Below, piece after piece: positions 42,126 through 50,529 of a DNA stretch of 64,000 bases (positions are counted from its first letter, which is position 1; each line of letters begins with the position of its first letter). The translations under genes and the position numbers were made by a program. Origin of the DNA: Sulfurospirillum sp. UBA2217 (GTDB lineage: Bacteria; Campylobacterota; Campylobacteria; Campylobacterales; Sulfurospirillaceae); NCBI GenBank assembly GCA_002328495.1, contig DCUJ01000012.1:295258-359257 (forward strand), written 5' to 3'. The notes below the pieces were generated by a model, which saw only the letters and a program-made list of their open reading frames with translations, was not told where the DNA came from and searched no databases.

Positions 42126-42827
42126 ATGATTGATTTTTTTAATCGCCATTCTGGAAAAGTTTTTGCTCTCTTTATGACGATTTTATTCTCAGCTCTTGGA
42201 TATGTTCTCTATAATGCTCCAGTAACAGGCTTGGAAAATAAATTTCTTTATTTGATGAAAGAGTATGGCTATATCATCCTGTTTTTTTGGGGAATGCTCG
42301 AAGGAGAGATGGGGCTTGTAATGGCAGGGTTACTGACACATACAGGCGACATGAATCTCTTTATGGCGATTTTTATTGCTGGTCTTGGTGGATTTGCGGG
42401 CGATCAGGTCTATTTTTACATTGGTAGATTTAACAAAAAATGGGTTTACCGTAAACTTAAAGGTCAACGTCGCAAACTTGCCCTTGCACACCTATTGCTT
42501 AAAAAGTATGGCTGGCCGATTATTTTTGTACAACGTTACATGTACGGACTGCGTACGGTTATCCCTATTTCCATTGGGTTGACACGGTATTGTGGGAAAA
42601 CGTTTGCCTTTATCAACCTTATCTCTGCATGGTGTTGGGCAGCGATTACTATTGTTCCTACGTGGTATTTTGGTGAACAAATTCTCATTGTTATCCACTG
42701 GGCAAAAGACCATTGGTATTTTGCGCTTCCCTTTGCCGCACTCCTGGCAGGAGGCATTTCATACTATTTTCATAAAGTAACCGATAAGACATTTAAGGAA
42801 AAACGACATGTTAACAATAGAGCTTAG
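42126..42827 (+). CDS. DedA family membrane protein
   Basis: The 233-residue polytopic protein has the VTT/DedA core: FFWGMLEGEMGLVMAGLL, GGFAGDQVYFYIGRF, and the conserved Arg region QRYMYGLRTVIPISIGLTRYCG. DedA proteins act in membrane lipid (undecaprenyl phosphate or phosphatidylethanolamine) flipping and envelope homeostasis. It overlaps pepA by 20 bases. Confidence 0.92.
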   Translation: MIDFFNRHSGKVFALFMTILFSALGYVLYNAPVTGLENKFLYLMKEYGYIILFFWGMLEGEMGLVMAGLLTHTGDMNLFMAIFIAGLGGFAGDQVYFYIGRFNKKWVYRKLKGQRRKLALAHLLLKKYGWPIIFVQRYMYGLRTVIPISIGLTRYCGKTFAFINLISAWCWAAITIVPTWYFGEQILIVIHWAKDHWYFALPFAALLAGGISYYFHKVTDKTFKEKRHVNNRA

Positions 42828-44262
42828 CCCAAAAAAGTTAGAAGAAGAAAATGTTGATGCCAAAATTGTATTGGTTATCGCCAAAGATTTAGACCACAAA
42901 TGGGTTCGTGATAAAGAGATGCTTATACGCATGGGGTTTAAAGGCGAAAGCGAAGAGATTCTTTTTATGCCAACAAGTAACACTGTCTATGTGGGATGCG
43001 ATTCGTTGGATACAGAGGAAGTTCGTCTTGCGGCTTCTAAGGCACTGGAGTGTGTCAAAAAAACCAATCTGCGCTCTTTAGCGATTGGTACGTACACAGG
43101 CGAATGCCCAGGTCAAAATGTCAAAGCCTTAGTGGAAGGCTTTTTACTCGGAAGTTACCTTTTTGATACCTATAAATCAAAAAAAGAACCTCCAAAACTT
43201 GAGCGGATTGTGCTTTGTTTAGAGGATTATGCGCGTCCTAATATCTCGATGGAATCGGCAACAAAAGCGCTCAAAGAAGCCAAAGCCATTGCTGAAGCAA
43301 CAAACTTTTCACGCCAAATCGTCAATGGCATCCCCAATGACATCACACCCAGTGCTCTCGCCTCCATCGCCCAAGAACTTGGCGAACTTAAAAACGTTAC
43401 ATGTAAGGTCATGGATGAGCACTTTTTGCAAGAAAATGGCATGAATGCCTTTTTGGCAGTCAACCGTGCAAGTATCCATCCTCCGCGCTTAATTCACCTC
43501 ACATACACCCCGAAAAACCCGAAGAAGCGCATCATCTATGTGGGCAAAGGCTTAACGTACGATAGTGGGGGTTTGAGCTTAAAACCCAGCGAACATATGG
43601 TGACTATGAAAGCCGACAAAAGTGGTGCGGCAGCGGTTATGGGCATTTTAAAAGCCGCCGCTACACTGGAACTTCCTTTTGAAATTCACGCCATTGTAGG
43701 GGCTGCAGAAAATATGATCGGTGGCAATGCGTACAAACCCGATGATGTCTTGGTTGCCAAAAATGGTAAAACCATCGAGGTGCGCAATACTGATGCTGAG
43801 GGTCGTTTGGTCTTGGCAGATTGTTTGTGTTATGCCCAAGAGCTCAAACCCGACCTCCTCATCGATATGGCAACACTTACAGGAGCGTGTGTTGTCGCTT
43901 TGGGTGAATTTACAACGGGTGTAATGGGACACAATGAAGTGCTTAAAAATGCTTTTGTAAATGCTTCTACCAACAGTGGAGAATTAAGTGCCACCTTACC
44001 TTTCAATCGCTACTTAAAAAAACTCATTAAAAGCTCTGTAGCTGACATCTCCAATATCAGCTCAAGCCGTTATGGTGGTGCCATTACAGCGGGTCTTTTT
44101 TTAGATCATTTTATTGAAGATGCTTATAAAGATAAATGGTTGCACTTAGATATCGCAGGACCAGCTTACCGTGAAAACGCTTGGGGGTACAATCCCTTTG
44201 GCGCAAGTGGTGCGGGTGTGCGAGCTAATCTTTATTGGATGCTAGACCTTGCTAAAGATTGA
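42808..44262 (+). CDS. pepA: leucyl aminopeptidase
   Basis: The 484-residue M17 enzyme has the C-terminal dimetal centre: KADKSGAAAVMGIL, NTDAEGRLVLADCL and LIDMATLTGACVVALG. The N-terminal ~170 residues are the regulatory macro-like domain. It removes N-terminal residues from peptides, as a hexamer. It starts inside the dedA gene. One palindrome lies inside. Confidence 0.96.
   Translation: MLTIELSPKKLEEENVDAKIVLVIAKDLDHKWVRDKEMLIRMGFKGESEEILFMPTSNTVYVGCDSLDTEEVRLAASKALECVKKTNLRSLAIGTYTGECPGQNVKALVEGFLLGSYLFDTYKSKKEPPKLERIVLCLEDYARPNISMESATKALKEAKAIAEATNFSRQIVNGIPNDITPSALASIAQELGELKNVTCKVMDEHFLQENGMNAFLAVNRASIHPPRLIHLTYTPKNPKKRIIYVGKGLTYDSGGLSLKPSEHMVTMKADKSGAAAVMGILKAAATLELPFEIHAIVGAAENMIGGNAYKPDDVLVAKNGKTIEVRNTDAEGRLVLADCLCYAQELKPDLLIDMATLTGACVVALGEFTTGVMGHNEVLKNAFVNASTNSGELSATLPFNRYLKKLIKSSVADISNISSSRYGGAITAGLFLDHFIEDAYKDKWLHLDIAGPAYRENAWGYNPFGASGAGVRANLYWMLDLAKD
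43397..43406. repeat. TTACATGTAA palindrome inside pepA
   Basis: Exact copy, in frame as Val-Thr-Cys-Lys. Confidence 0.9.
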
Positions 44263-44271
44263 TGCAAAAAA

Positions 44272-44841
44272 ATGAAACCTAAAATTGTCCTCATTGGGGC
44301 TTCCACAGGAGGTCCCGGACATCTTAAAAAAATTCTCTCAAACGTGCCAAAATCTTTTCAAGCAAGTATTGTGATTGCTCAACATATGAACAGTGCGTTT
44401 ATTCCTAGTTTTATCGGTCAATTTCATAATGAACTGTCTCTTAATGTCTTTTCCATTGATCATTCACTGGAATTCAAATCCTCTAGTGTTTACTTTTGTC
44501 CACACAACTGTATTCTTGAAAAACGACATTTTGCACTGGGTATTACCCCTCATAAAATAGAGCAAACACCGTATAATCCTAGTGTTGACACCCTTTTTCT
44601 CTCTGCTTTACCCTTCACCCATGAAGCCACTATTTTAGCTGTATTACTCACAGGTATTGGAAACGATGGGGCATTGGGACTCAGTGAACTGGAAAAAAAA
44701 GGGGCACAATGTATTGCAGAGAGTGAGCAAAGTGCCATTGTGTATGGTATGCCAAAGCGTGCTATGGAAATAAATCCAAACATTACCTCTTTGCCACTAG
44801 AACGTATCATCACGGCGATTCAAACATTTGGAGAATCTTAA
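44272..44841 (+). CDS. cheB: chemotaxis methylesterase CheB without receiver domain
   Basis: The 189 residues are only the esterase domain: GASTGGPG (S11), VIAQHM (H38) and LLTGIGNDGALGL (D132), the complete catalytic triad. The N-terminal phosphorylation domain of canonical CheB is absent, as in Campylobacter CheB, so activity is not set by CheA phosphorylation in the usual way. It overlaps cheR by one base. Confidence 0.93.
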   Translation: MKPKIVLIGASTGGPGHLKKILSNVPKSFQASIVIAQHMNSAFIPSFIGQFHNELSLNVFSIDHSLEFKSSSVYFCPHNCILEKRHFALGITPHKIEQTPYNPSVDTLFLSALPFTHEATILAVLLTGIGNDGALGLSELEKKGAQCIAESEQSAIVYGMPKRAMEINPNITSLPLERIITAIQTFGES

Positions 44842-45677
44842 TGCTATTTTGGAAAAAGAAAAAAAATCAACACCAAGTCATTGAAAAAGAGGTAGTGCCT
44901 CTCTCTTTCGATACCTCCGCATTGGAGACTCTTTTGCATACCATCAAGGACGACACAGGTGTCGATCTTTTTTCAAAAAACAACATCATTGAAACAAAAC
45001 TTAAACTCTTTTGCGAACGTAAAGGCATTTATAGCTTTCGAGCCTTGAGTGAAGGCATACGATACGATAAACAGTTATACCAAGACTTAATCGATTTGGT
45101 CACCGTCAATGAGACCTATTTTTACCGAGAAGAGTCACAACTTGACCTTGCGGTCACGTTTGCACTTCGCATTCCTCATGTCAAAATTCTTTGCGCACCG
45201 TGTGCTTCAGGCGAAGAGGTCTACTCCTTAGCCATGATGCTAAGCCAAAAAAATAGACCCTCCAGCAGTTTTTCTATCACTGGCATCGACATCAATGCCG
45301 AAGCCATTGAAAAAGCTCAAAAAGGCTCTTATTCTGAACGGTCTTTGCATAAACTCCCGCTTGGCTTAAAGGAAATATTTTTTACACCAGAGGGAAAACA
45401 TTATCGTATTCGCCAAGAGCGTTTTGGCTCACTCCATTTTCAAAAATTCAATATTTTTGAGCCCTCATTTACCGCTTTGGGTCAATTTGACATCATCTTT
45501 TCACGCAATATGCTCATCTATTTTGATGATGCCTTTCGTCTTAAGACCATTGAAGTGTTTGCTAAAATGCTCAAACCTGAAGGAAAACTCTTTTTAGGGC
45601 ATGCCGACATTATTCCTGAAAATTCTTTTTTTGAAAAACAAAGCGAACATCGTCTCTCATACTATATCAAACGTTAA
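44841..45677 (+). CDS. cheR: chemotaxis methyltransferase CheR
   Basis: The 278-residue product has a helical N-domain and a SAM-dependent methyltransferase domain: VTVNETYFYREESQLD, ILCAPCASGEEVYSLAMML (SAM loop), DINAEAIEKAQKGSYSERSLHKLP and FDIIFSRNMLIYFD. It methylates glutamates of chemoreceptors, opposing the CheB encoded just before it. Convergent with the MFS gene; the ends overlap by 4 bases. Confidence 0.95.
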   Translation: MLFWKKKKNQHQVIEKEVVPLSFDTSALETLLHTIKDDTGVDLFSKNNIIETKLKLFCERKGIYSFRALSEGIRYDKQLYQDLIDLVTVNETYFYREESQLDLAVTFALRIPHVKILCAPCASGEEVYSLAMMLSQKNRPSSSFSITGIDINAEAIEKAQKGSYSERSLHKLPLGLKEIFFTPEGKHYRIRQERFGSLHFQKFNIFEPSFTALGQFDIIFSRNMLIYFDDAFRLKTIEVFAKMLKPEGKLFLGHADIIPENSFFEKQSEHRLSYYIKR

Positions 45678-46864
45678 GTCTTACGAGACGACGACCACGA
45701 AAAGAGTGAAGCGAAGAGTAAGAAGAGGGTTGAAGCCCCAAATGCTATGCCAAAATCCCCCGTATAATCAGTGAGTATTCCTGCACACAAGGGTCCAAAA
45801 ATCTGCCCAACTCCGAAAAAAAGTGTGACCAGCCCTAAAATGCGTGCCGTATGAGAAGCTCCAAAAAGCTCACTGCTGAGTGTCGCCATCGTTGAGGGAA
45901 CTGCCCACGTGGAAAAACCAAACAATGCTGCGGAGACAAACAACCACGCGGAAGGAAGCGTTAGAAAAAGAAGTGCATGTGCACACGCTTGAAGTCCAAA
46001 TAAAATAGCCAGCGTCGCATAACGCCCTATACGATCACTCACCGCACCAAATACAGGACCTGAGAAGAGACTCGTCACACCAAGCATCGCCCAAAATGTT
46101 CCCGAAATTTCTGTACTCACCTGCCACTTACTCATCGCCGTTGCCACAAAAAAAGTCATGTACATAATGGCCGTCACACCAAAAAGAAAGAAAAGAAACC
46201 CTGTACGCCAAAAAGGTGCTGAATGTAAAATCACATTAAGACTCAAGGTATCAAGCGTTGCTTTAGCGCTGTCATGAGGAACAAATGTCGCTAAAACCTT
46301 AAAACTAAAAAAAGCAATCAGAGCGATACACACCGCGAAAAATCCCCAGCTAATGCGCCACGACACACTAGAATACTGCTCCACTAAAGGGACAATGGCA
46401 CCACTCACAATAATGCTCAAACCAATACCCGCCACCACAATACCTGTGGCTCGCCCTTTGAGCTTTGGAGGGACGACTTGTGCTATATAGGTCATCACCC
46501 CAATATTGGCTAATGCGCCAAAAAATCCAGTCACAATAAAAAAGAGTGCTGCAAAGAGGTAATGAGGAGCAAATGCCATCGCAATCATGCTAATCGCTTG
46601 CGTCCACAATGCTCGCGAAATAAGCTTAGCAGGTCCTAGTTTCGTATAAAAAGGGGCTATTAAAAAAAGCCCCGCAAAATACCCAATAAAATTGGCACTT
46701 CCAACAATGCCCGCTTGTGTGGCATTCATTCCAAAATCAAGCTGCATATTGGGCAAAATCATCCCAAACGCAAAGCGTGCCAATCCTAAGCAGGAAAAAA
46801 CAATAAAAACCCCTGCAAAAAGAGGCTTAGTATGTGTACGCAAATTTAACAACGGCAACCACAC
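45674..46864 (-). CDS. MFS transporter, YbfB/CynX-like
   Basis: The 396-residue protein has 12 transmembrane segments. GLARFAFGMILPNMQLDFGMNATQAGIVGSANFIGYFAG at the start is typical of YbfB/YjiJ transporters, and GPVFGAVSDRIGR is the MFS motif A in the second half. GTG start; it overlaps the cupin gene end by 19 bases. The substrate cannot be told from sequence. Confidence 0.85.
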   Translation of the reverse strand: MWLPLLNLRTHTKPLFAGVFIVFSCLGLARFAFGMILPNMQLDFGMNATQAGIVGSANFIGYFAGLFLIAPFYTKLGPAKLISRALWTQAISMIAMAFAPHYLFAALFFIVTGFFGALANIGVMTYIAQVVPPKLKGRATGIVVAGIGLSIIVSGAIVPLVEQYSSVSWRISWGFFAVCIALIAFFSFKVLATFVPHDSAKATLDTLSLNVILHSAPFWRTGFLFFLFGVTAIMYMTFFVATAMSKWQVSTEISGTFWAMLGVTSLFSGPVFGAVSDRIGRYATLAILFGLQACAHALLFLTLPSAWLFVSAALFGFSTWAVPSTMATLSSELFGASHTARILGLVTLFFGVGQIFGPLCAGILTDYTGDFGIAFGASTLFLLFASLFSWSSSRKT

Positions 46865-47220
46865 CCCGATGTTTCCACCAATTTGATACGGTCTTCATGA
46901 TTGGGAACTAAACATAAAAATTCATAATCTTCATCGCCTAACACCTCATACGAATGGGCAATGCCTGCGGGAATAAACAAAACATCATCTTTTGTGACAA
47001 TGGAAGTTTCTCCATCGACAATAACCCTCGCACTCCCACCCAAAACATACTGCTCATGCTCCACGCTATTGGTATGAAGTGGCATATGCCCTCCTTTTTT
47101 AATGACAAATTTGCGCATCGCAAAATGAGGTGCAATCTCTGGGGAGATAAGCATCTGCATACTGGCATCTTTACCTGCTTGAAGCGGAGTACTTGGTATA
47201 TCTTTGAGTGATTTTATCAT
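46846..47220 (-). CDS. cupin domain protein
   Basis: The 124 residues are one cupin barrel: GGHMPLHTNSVEHEQYVLGGSARV (metal-binding H, H, E) and FIPAGIAHSYEVLGDEDYEFLCLVP (H). The tail ends GCGCRC, a possible metal-binding cysteine cluster. It may be a metal-dependent sensor or enzyme. It is followed by the MFS gene, so the two may share a substrate. The leader carries a palindrome against the SD. Confidence 0.85.
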   Translation of the reverse strand: MIKSLKDIPSTPLQAGKDASMQMLISPEIAPHFAMRKFVIKKGGHMPLHTNSVEHEQYVLGGSARVIVDGETSIVTKDDVLFIPAGIAHSYEVLGDEDYEFLCLVPNHEDRIKLVETSGCGCRC

Positions 47221-47232
47221 TCTCTATCCTTT

Positions 47233-47242
47233 TTACATGTAA
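47233..47242. repeat. TTACATGTAA palindrome (cupin leader)
   Basis: Exact copy. On the minus strand it is followed at once by AAAGGATAGAG and the cupin ATG. Confidence 0.9.
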
Positions 47243-47246
47243 AGTG

Positions 47247-48095
47247 TTATTGTATCTCAAATTTAAGCTCTTCGAGGCGTGCAATTCTATCTTCTGTACT
47301 AGGGTGTGTGGAAAAAAGCGATGCAAACGAGATATTTTTACCCGAAAAAGGGTTGATAATAAACATATGCGCACTCTCTTGTGTCGCACTTTGCATACTG
47401 CCTTGTCGGTTGTAATTTGAAAGCTTGGCTAACGCACTTTGTAACCATTCAGGATGCCCTGTTAAACGCGCCGCACCCTCATCTGCCATGTATTCACGGT
47501 TGCGACTAATCGCCATTTGTATCACCGCTGCCGCAAGGGGTAAAATGATGGCTAAAACAATCATCACGATAGGATTGACACGATTTTTATCACTGCCGAC
47601 CATTGCACCAAATTGCATCATGTTTGCTATCACCCCAATGGCTCCTGCAATGGTCGCCGCAATGGTTCCCACCAAAATATCATAATGCCTCACATGGCTC
47701 AGTTCATGGGCTAAAACCGCTTCAACTTCTTCTTCATCCAAAAGCTCTAAAAGACCTTCCGTAACGGCTACTGCAGCATTTTGAGGATTGCGCCCTGTTG
47801 CAAAGGCATTGGGTATACGCTCAGGGATAATGTAGACTTTAGGCATGGGAAGATTGGCTTTTTGCGCTAACCTCTCAACAATCCCATACAACCCTCTTGC
47901 CTCTCTTGGGCTCACTTCCACCGCACGATAGTGTTTCAAAACTAAGGTATCCGAATAAAAATAACTCACAAAATTCATCACTCCAGCCATCACAAGTGCT
48001 ATAAGCATTCCTTGTGTGCCTCCCATTATGCCACCAACCCAGACAAATAACAGTGTCATAACGGTCAATAATACAACGGTTTTTATGACTTCCAT
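47247..48095 (-). CDS. htpX: membrane metalloprotease HtpX
   Basis: The 282-residue M48B protease has two N-terminal transmembrane helices, the zinc motif HELSH (H130, E131, H134) followed by VRHYD, two more helices, and the third ligand in NREYMADEGAARLTG. It degrades damaged membrane proteins together with FtsH. It ends 5 bases before the palindrome in the cupin leader. Confidence 0.95.
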   Translation of the reverse strand: MEVIKTVVLLTVMTLLFVWVGGIMGGTQGMLIALVMAGVMNFVSYFYSDTLVLKHYRAVEVSPREARGLYGIVERLAQKANLPMPKVYIIPERIPNAFATGRNPQNAAVAVTEGLLELLDEEEVEAVLAHELSHVRHYDILVGTIAATIAGAIGVIANMMQFGAMVGSDKNRVNPIVMIVLAIILPLAAAVIQMAISRNREYMADEGAARLTGHPEWLQSALAKLSNYNRQGSMQSATQESAHMFIINPFSGKNISFASLFSTHPSTEDRIARLEELKFEIQ

Positions 48096-48177
48096 CTTTA
48101 CTCCTTAAAAAAATTGTTTTATTTTAGCACGAGAGAGTAAATAGATCTCTTTATATATGCGACAAGAAGTCTAATGT

Positions 48178-48183
48178 TATAAT
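48178..48183 (+). promoter_or_regulatory. extended -10 promoter upstream of the TPR/AAA genes
   Basis: TGTTATAAT, box at 48178-48183, 65 bases before the first ATG at 48248. Confidence 0.5.
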
Positions 48184-48247
48184 TCCATCCTTTCAGTAAC
48201 TTTATAATGTAATATAACAATGTTTAAACCTACCAAAAAGGACTTTA

Positions 48248-48604
48248 ATGCGACTTCCTTATGTTCTTAAATGCTTGCATGTCGTTGTGTATTATAGCTG
48301 GTGTGCCATCGCGTATGGCATCGTGTTTTCGCTCTTGCTTAAAGAGTATGGCTGGGAGAGTATTTGGCTTAAAACCATCGTCATCTTGGGGGTTTTTGCC
48401 TTAACGCTAAGCGTCGCCTATCATAGTGAAATGCGTATGCATATGCCCACGGGAAAATACATCATCCTTGTTATGATTGCCTTATCTGGCATAATGGCTT
48501 CTGTGAAATTTCCTCTGTTTTCACCACTTTTTTTTGGATTTTTTTTGATTTCTATCTTTTATAAGTGCCGTGATTGCGTCACTTTTACAAGGATAAAGCC
48601 ATGA
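48248..48604 (+). CDS. small polytopic membrane protein
   Basis: The 118 residues contain about four transmembrane helices and short loops, with a C-x2-C pair near the end (YKCRDCVTF). I do not recognise the family. It starts a run of overlapping genes (ATGA with the TPR gene), so it may be the membrane partner of the TPR and AAA proteins. Confidence 0.65.
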   Translation: MRLPYVLKCLHVVVYYSWCAIAYGIVFSLLLKEYGWESIWLKTIVILGVFALTLSVAYHSEMRMHMPTGKYIILVMIALSGIMASVKFPLFSPLFFGFFLISIFYKCRDCVTFTRIKP

Positions 48605-49572
48605 GTGATACCGCTAAACGTCTGGAAGTTTTGTACGATCTTCAGCGGTATGAAGAGCTTTTACATGTCAGTATCCCTCTGTGTGCATCAAATACCGAAG
48701 ATAAAGGGATAGCATATCACTACACCATTTTGGCATTGATAAACTTAGAACGTTTAGATGAAGCATTAGAGGTTATCAAAAAAGCGTTAGCACAGTTTCC
48801 ATCGGAAGTGCATTTTCTCTATTTTCAAACGTTTGTTTTTTTTAAACAAGACCGCTTGAGGGAAGCGGACTCTTTGGCACAATCATTGTTGGCTCAAGAG
48901 CCAAATCATGCTGTCTATCATCATGTTTATGCCAAAATACTATTAGAACAAGAACGGTATGTTGAAGCTAAACGTGCCATCGATAAAACCTTGGTCCTTG
49001 ACCCTCACGATACAGATTTTTTAGCAACGCTTGCACATATAACCTATTCTTTAGGCAATACCCCCATTGCGTGTGACATCATTAGCGCCATTTTGGGTAA
49101 AGAGCCTCATCATGGAGAAGCATTACGTCTTCAATCCCACATCTGCACCTCTTTACTCATGCAAAAGGCTAACATCTTCCAAGGTATGTTGTTGCGCAAT
49201 CCTTTTGACAAAGAGGGCGCAAAGCAGTTGGAGAGCATTAAGCGCTATTATCAAATAGCACCCGCTTTGATGCTAACCTTTTTATTATACGCACTCGGTG
49301 AATACCTTGAAATGTGGGAAAAAAGTAGCCATACCTCAGGCGTGTTATTTCTTTTGTCCTTGTATGTGTGGCGTGATTGGCGTTTAAGCCTTCCTTTTTT
49401 TGCGGTAAGTTTTATTCTCTTAGGGAGCGTGGAGTGGCATGAATGGTATGTTATCCCTTTGGGGACAGGGATGTATTATATGATGGGTAGAGTCGGTGGA
49501 GAACTACTGAGGCTGCTTTTTGCTAAAATAGAAGAAATGTTTCATAAAGGCAAACGATGGATGAACCGTTAA
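48601..49572 (+). CDS. TPR protein with C-terminal membrane helices
   Basis: From the ATG at 48601, 323 residues. About five tetratricopeptide repeats fill residues 1-200 (LEVLYDLQRYEELLHVSIPLC; ALINLERLDEALEVIKKALAQFP; AKILLEQERYVEAKRAIDKTLVLDP). Three hydrophobic segments (about 222-290) follow, then a basic tail. TPRs bind proteins; this one is tethered to the membrane. It overlaps the AAA gene by 16 bases. Confidence 0.8.
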   Translation: MSDTAKRLEVLYDLQRYEELLHVSIPLCASNTEDKGIAYHYTILALINLERLDEALEVIKKALAQFPSEVHFLYFQTFVFFKQDRLREADSLAQSLLAQEPNHAVYHHVYAKILLEQERYVEAKRAIDKTLVLDPHDTDFLATLAHITYSLGNTPIACDIISAILGKEPHHGEALRLQSHICTSLLMQKANIFQGMLLRNPFDKEGAKQLESIKRYYQIAPALMLTFLLYALGEYLEMWEKSSHTSGVLFLLSLYVWRDWRLSLPFFAVSFILLGSVEWHEWYVIPLGTGMYYMMGRVGGELLRLLFAKIEEMFHKGKRWMNR

Positions 49573-50516
49573 AAAATAAGGTGAATGAAGAAAATGAGGG
49601 TCTATCTTTTTTTGAACCTTTACATGTAAAATACACCATTACCTTTGATGCCATTGGCGGTTTGGAAGAGCTCAAAAAACAAGCCTCCATGAAAATCATC
49701 CAACCGTTTAAACACCCAGAACTATTTAAAAAGTTTAAAAAAAGTGCGGGTGGGGGTATCTTGCTGTACGGTGCTCCAGGATGTGGGAAAAGCTACTTTG
49801 CGCGCGCCATAGCAGGCGAATGTCATGCGGCTTTTTATAATATTGGGATTGATCAAATCTTAGATATGTACGTGGGAAACAGCGAAAAGAACATCAAAGC
49901 ACTTTTTGAAACCGCCCGTGCCAATCGGCCTTGTGTCATTTTTATTGATGAAATCGATGCCCTTGGACGTAAACGAGAACTGCTTCGTCACACCAATATG
50001 ACCTCCACCATCAACGCTTTTTTAGCCCAAATGGATGGTGTGGAGAGTGATAATGAAAACATCCTCATCATCGGAGCGACCAATGCCCCATGGGATGTGG
50101 ACAGTGCATTTAGACGCACAGGACGATTTGATAGAATCTTTTTTGTTCCTCCACCGGATGAAAAAGCACGAGAAAGTATTTTTAAACTCTATCTTCACGA
50201 ATTGCCGATTGACAAACTGGATTATGCTGCCTTATCCAAACACACACAGGATTTTTCAGGAGCCGATATTAAAGGTATCGTTGAGCGTGTGAGCGAAGCA
50301 GTAATTGAAGAGATTTTAGAAAGTGGTGAAGAGCACATCATTGAGCAAGACGCGCTCATGGAAGCAATAAAAGGCACCAAAGCCACAACACTGGAATGGT
50401 TTAGCATGGCTAAAAATGTGGTTGAATACGCCAATGAAAATGGCATTTACGATGAATTAGCACGGTATATGGCAGAAACGCTTGGTAAAAAATCTAAAAA
50501 AATGGGATTTGTCTAA
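49557..50516 (+). CDS. AAA ATPase, meiotic/Vps4-like clade
   Basis: The 319-residue single AAA module has Walker A GAPGCGKS (72-79), pore-loop-like LDMYVGNSEKNI (102-113), Walker B VIFIDE (127-132), sensor 1 in GATNAP, and arginine fingers in FRRTGRFD (185-192). The C-terminal helical lid ends GADIKGIVERVSEAVIEEIL. Its closest relatives in pattern are Cdc48/spastin-type remodellers. It is coupled to the membrane TPR gene. The substrate is unknown. One palindrome lies near the start. Confidence 0.88.
   Translation: MDEPLKNKVNEENEGLSFFEPLHVKYTITFDAIGGLEELKKQASMKIIQPFKHPELFKKFKKSAGGGILLYGAPGCGKSYFARAIAGECHAAFYNIGIDQILDMYVGNSEKNIKALFETARANRPCVIFIDEIDALGRKRELLRHTNMTSTINAFLAQMDGVESDNENILIIGATNAPWDVDSAFRRTGRFDRIFFVPPPDEKARESIFKLYLHELPIDKLDYAALSKHTQDFSGADIKGIVERVSEAVIEEILESGEEHIIEQDALMEAIKGTKATTLEWFSMAKNVVEYANENGIYDELARYMAETLGKKSKKMGFV
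49620..49629. repeat. TTACATGTAA palindrome inside the AAA gene
   Basis: Exact copy, in frame as Leu-His-Val. Confidence 0.9.
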
Positions 50517-50529
50517 TGAGAAAGAGCCT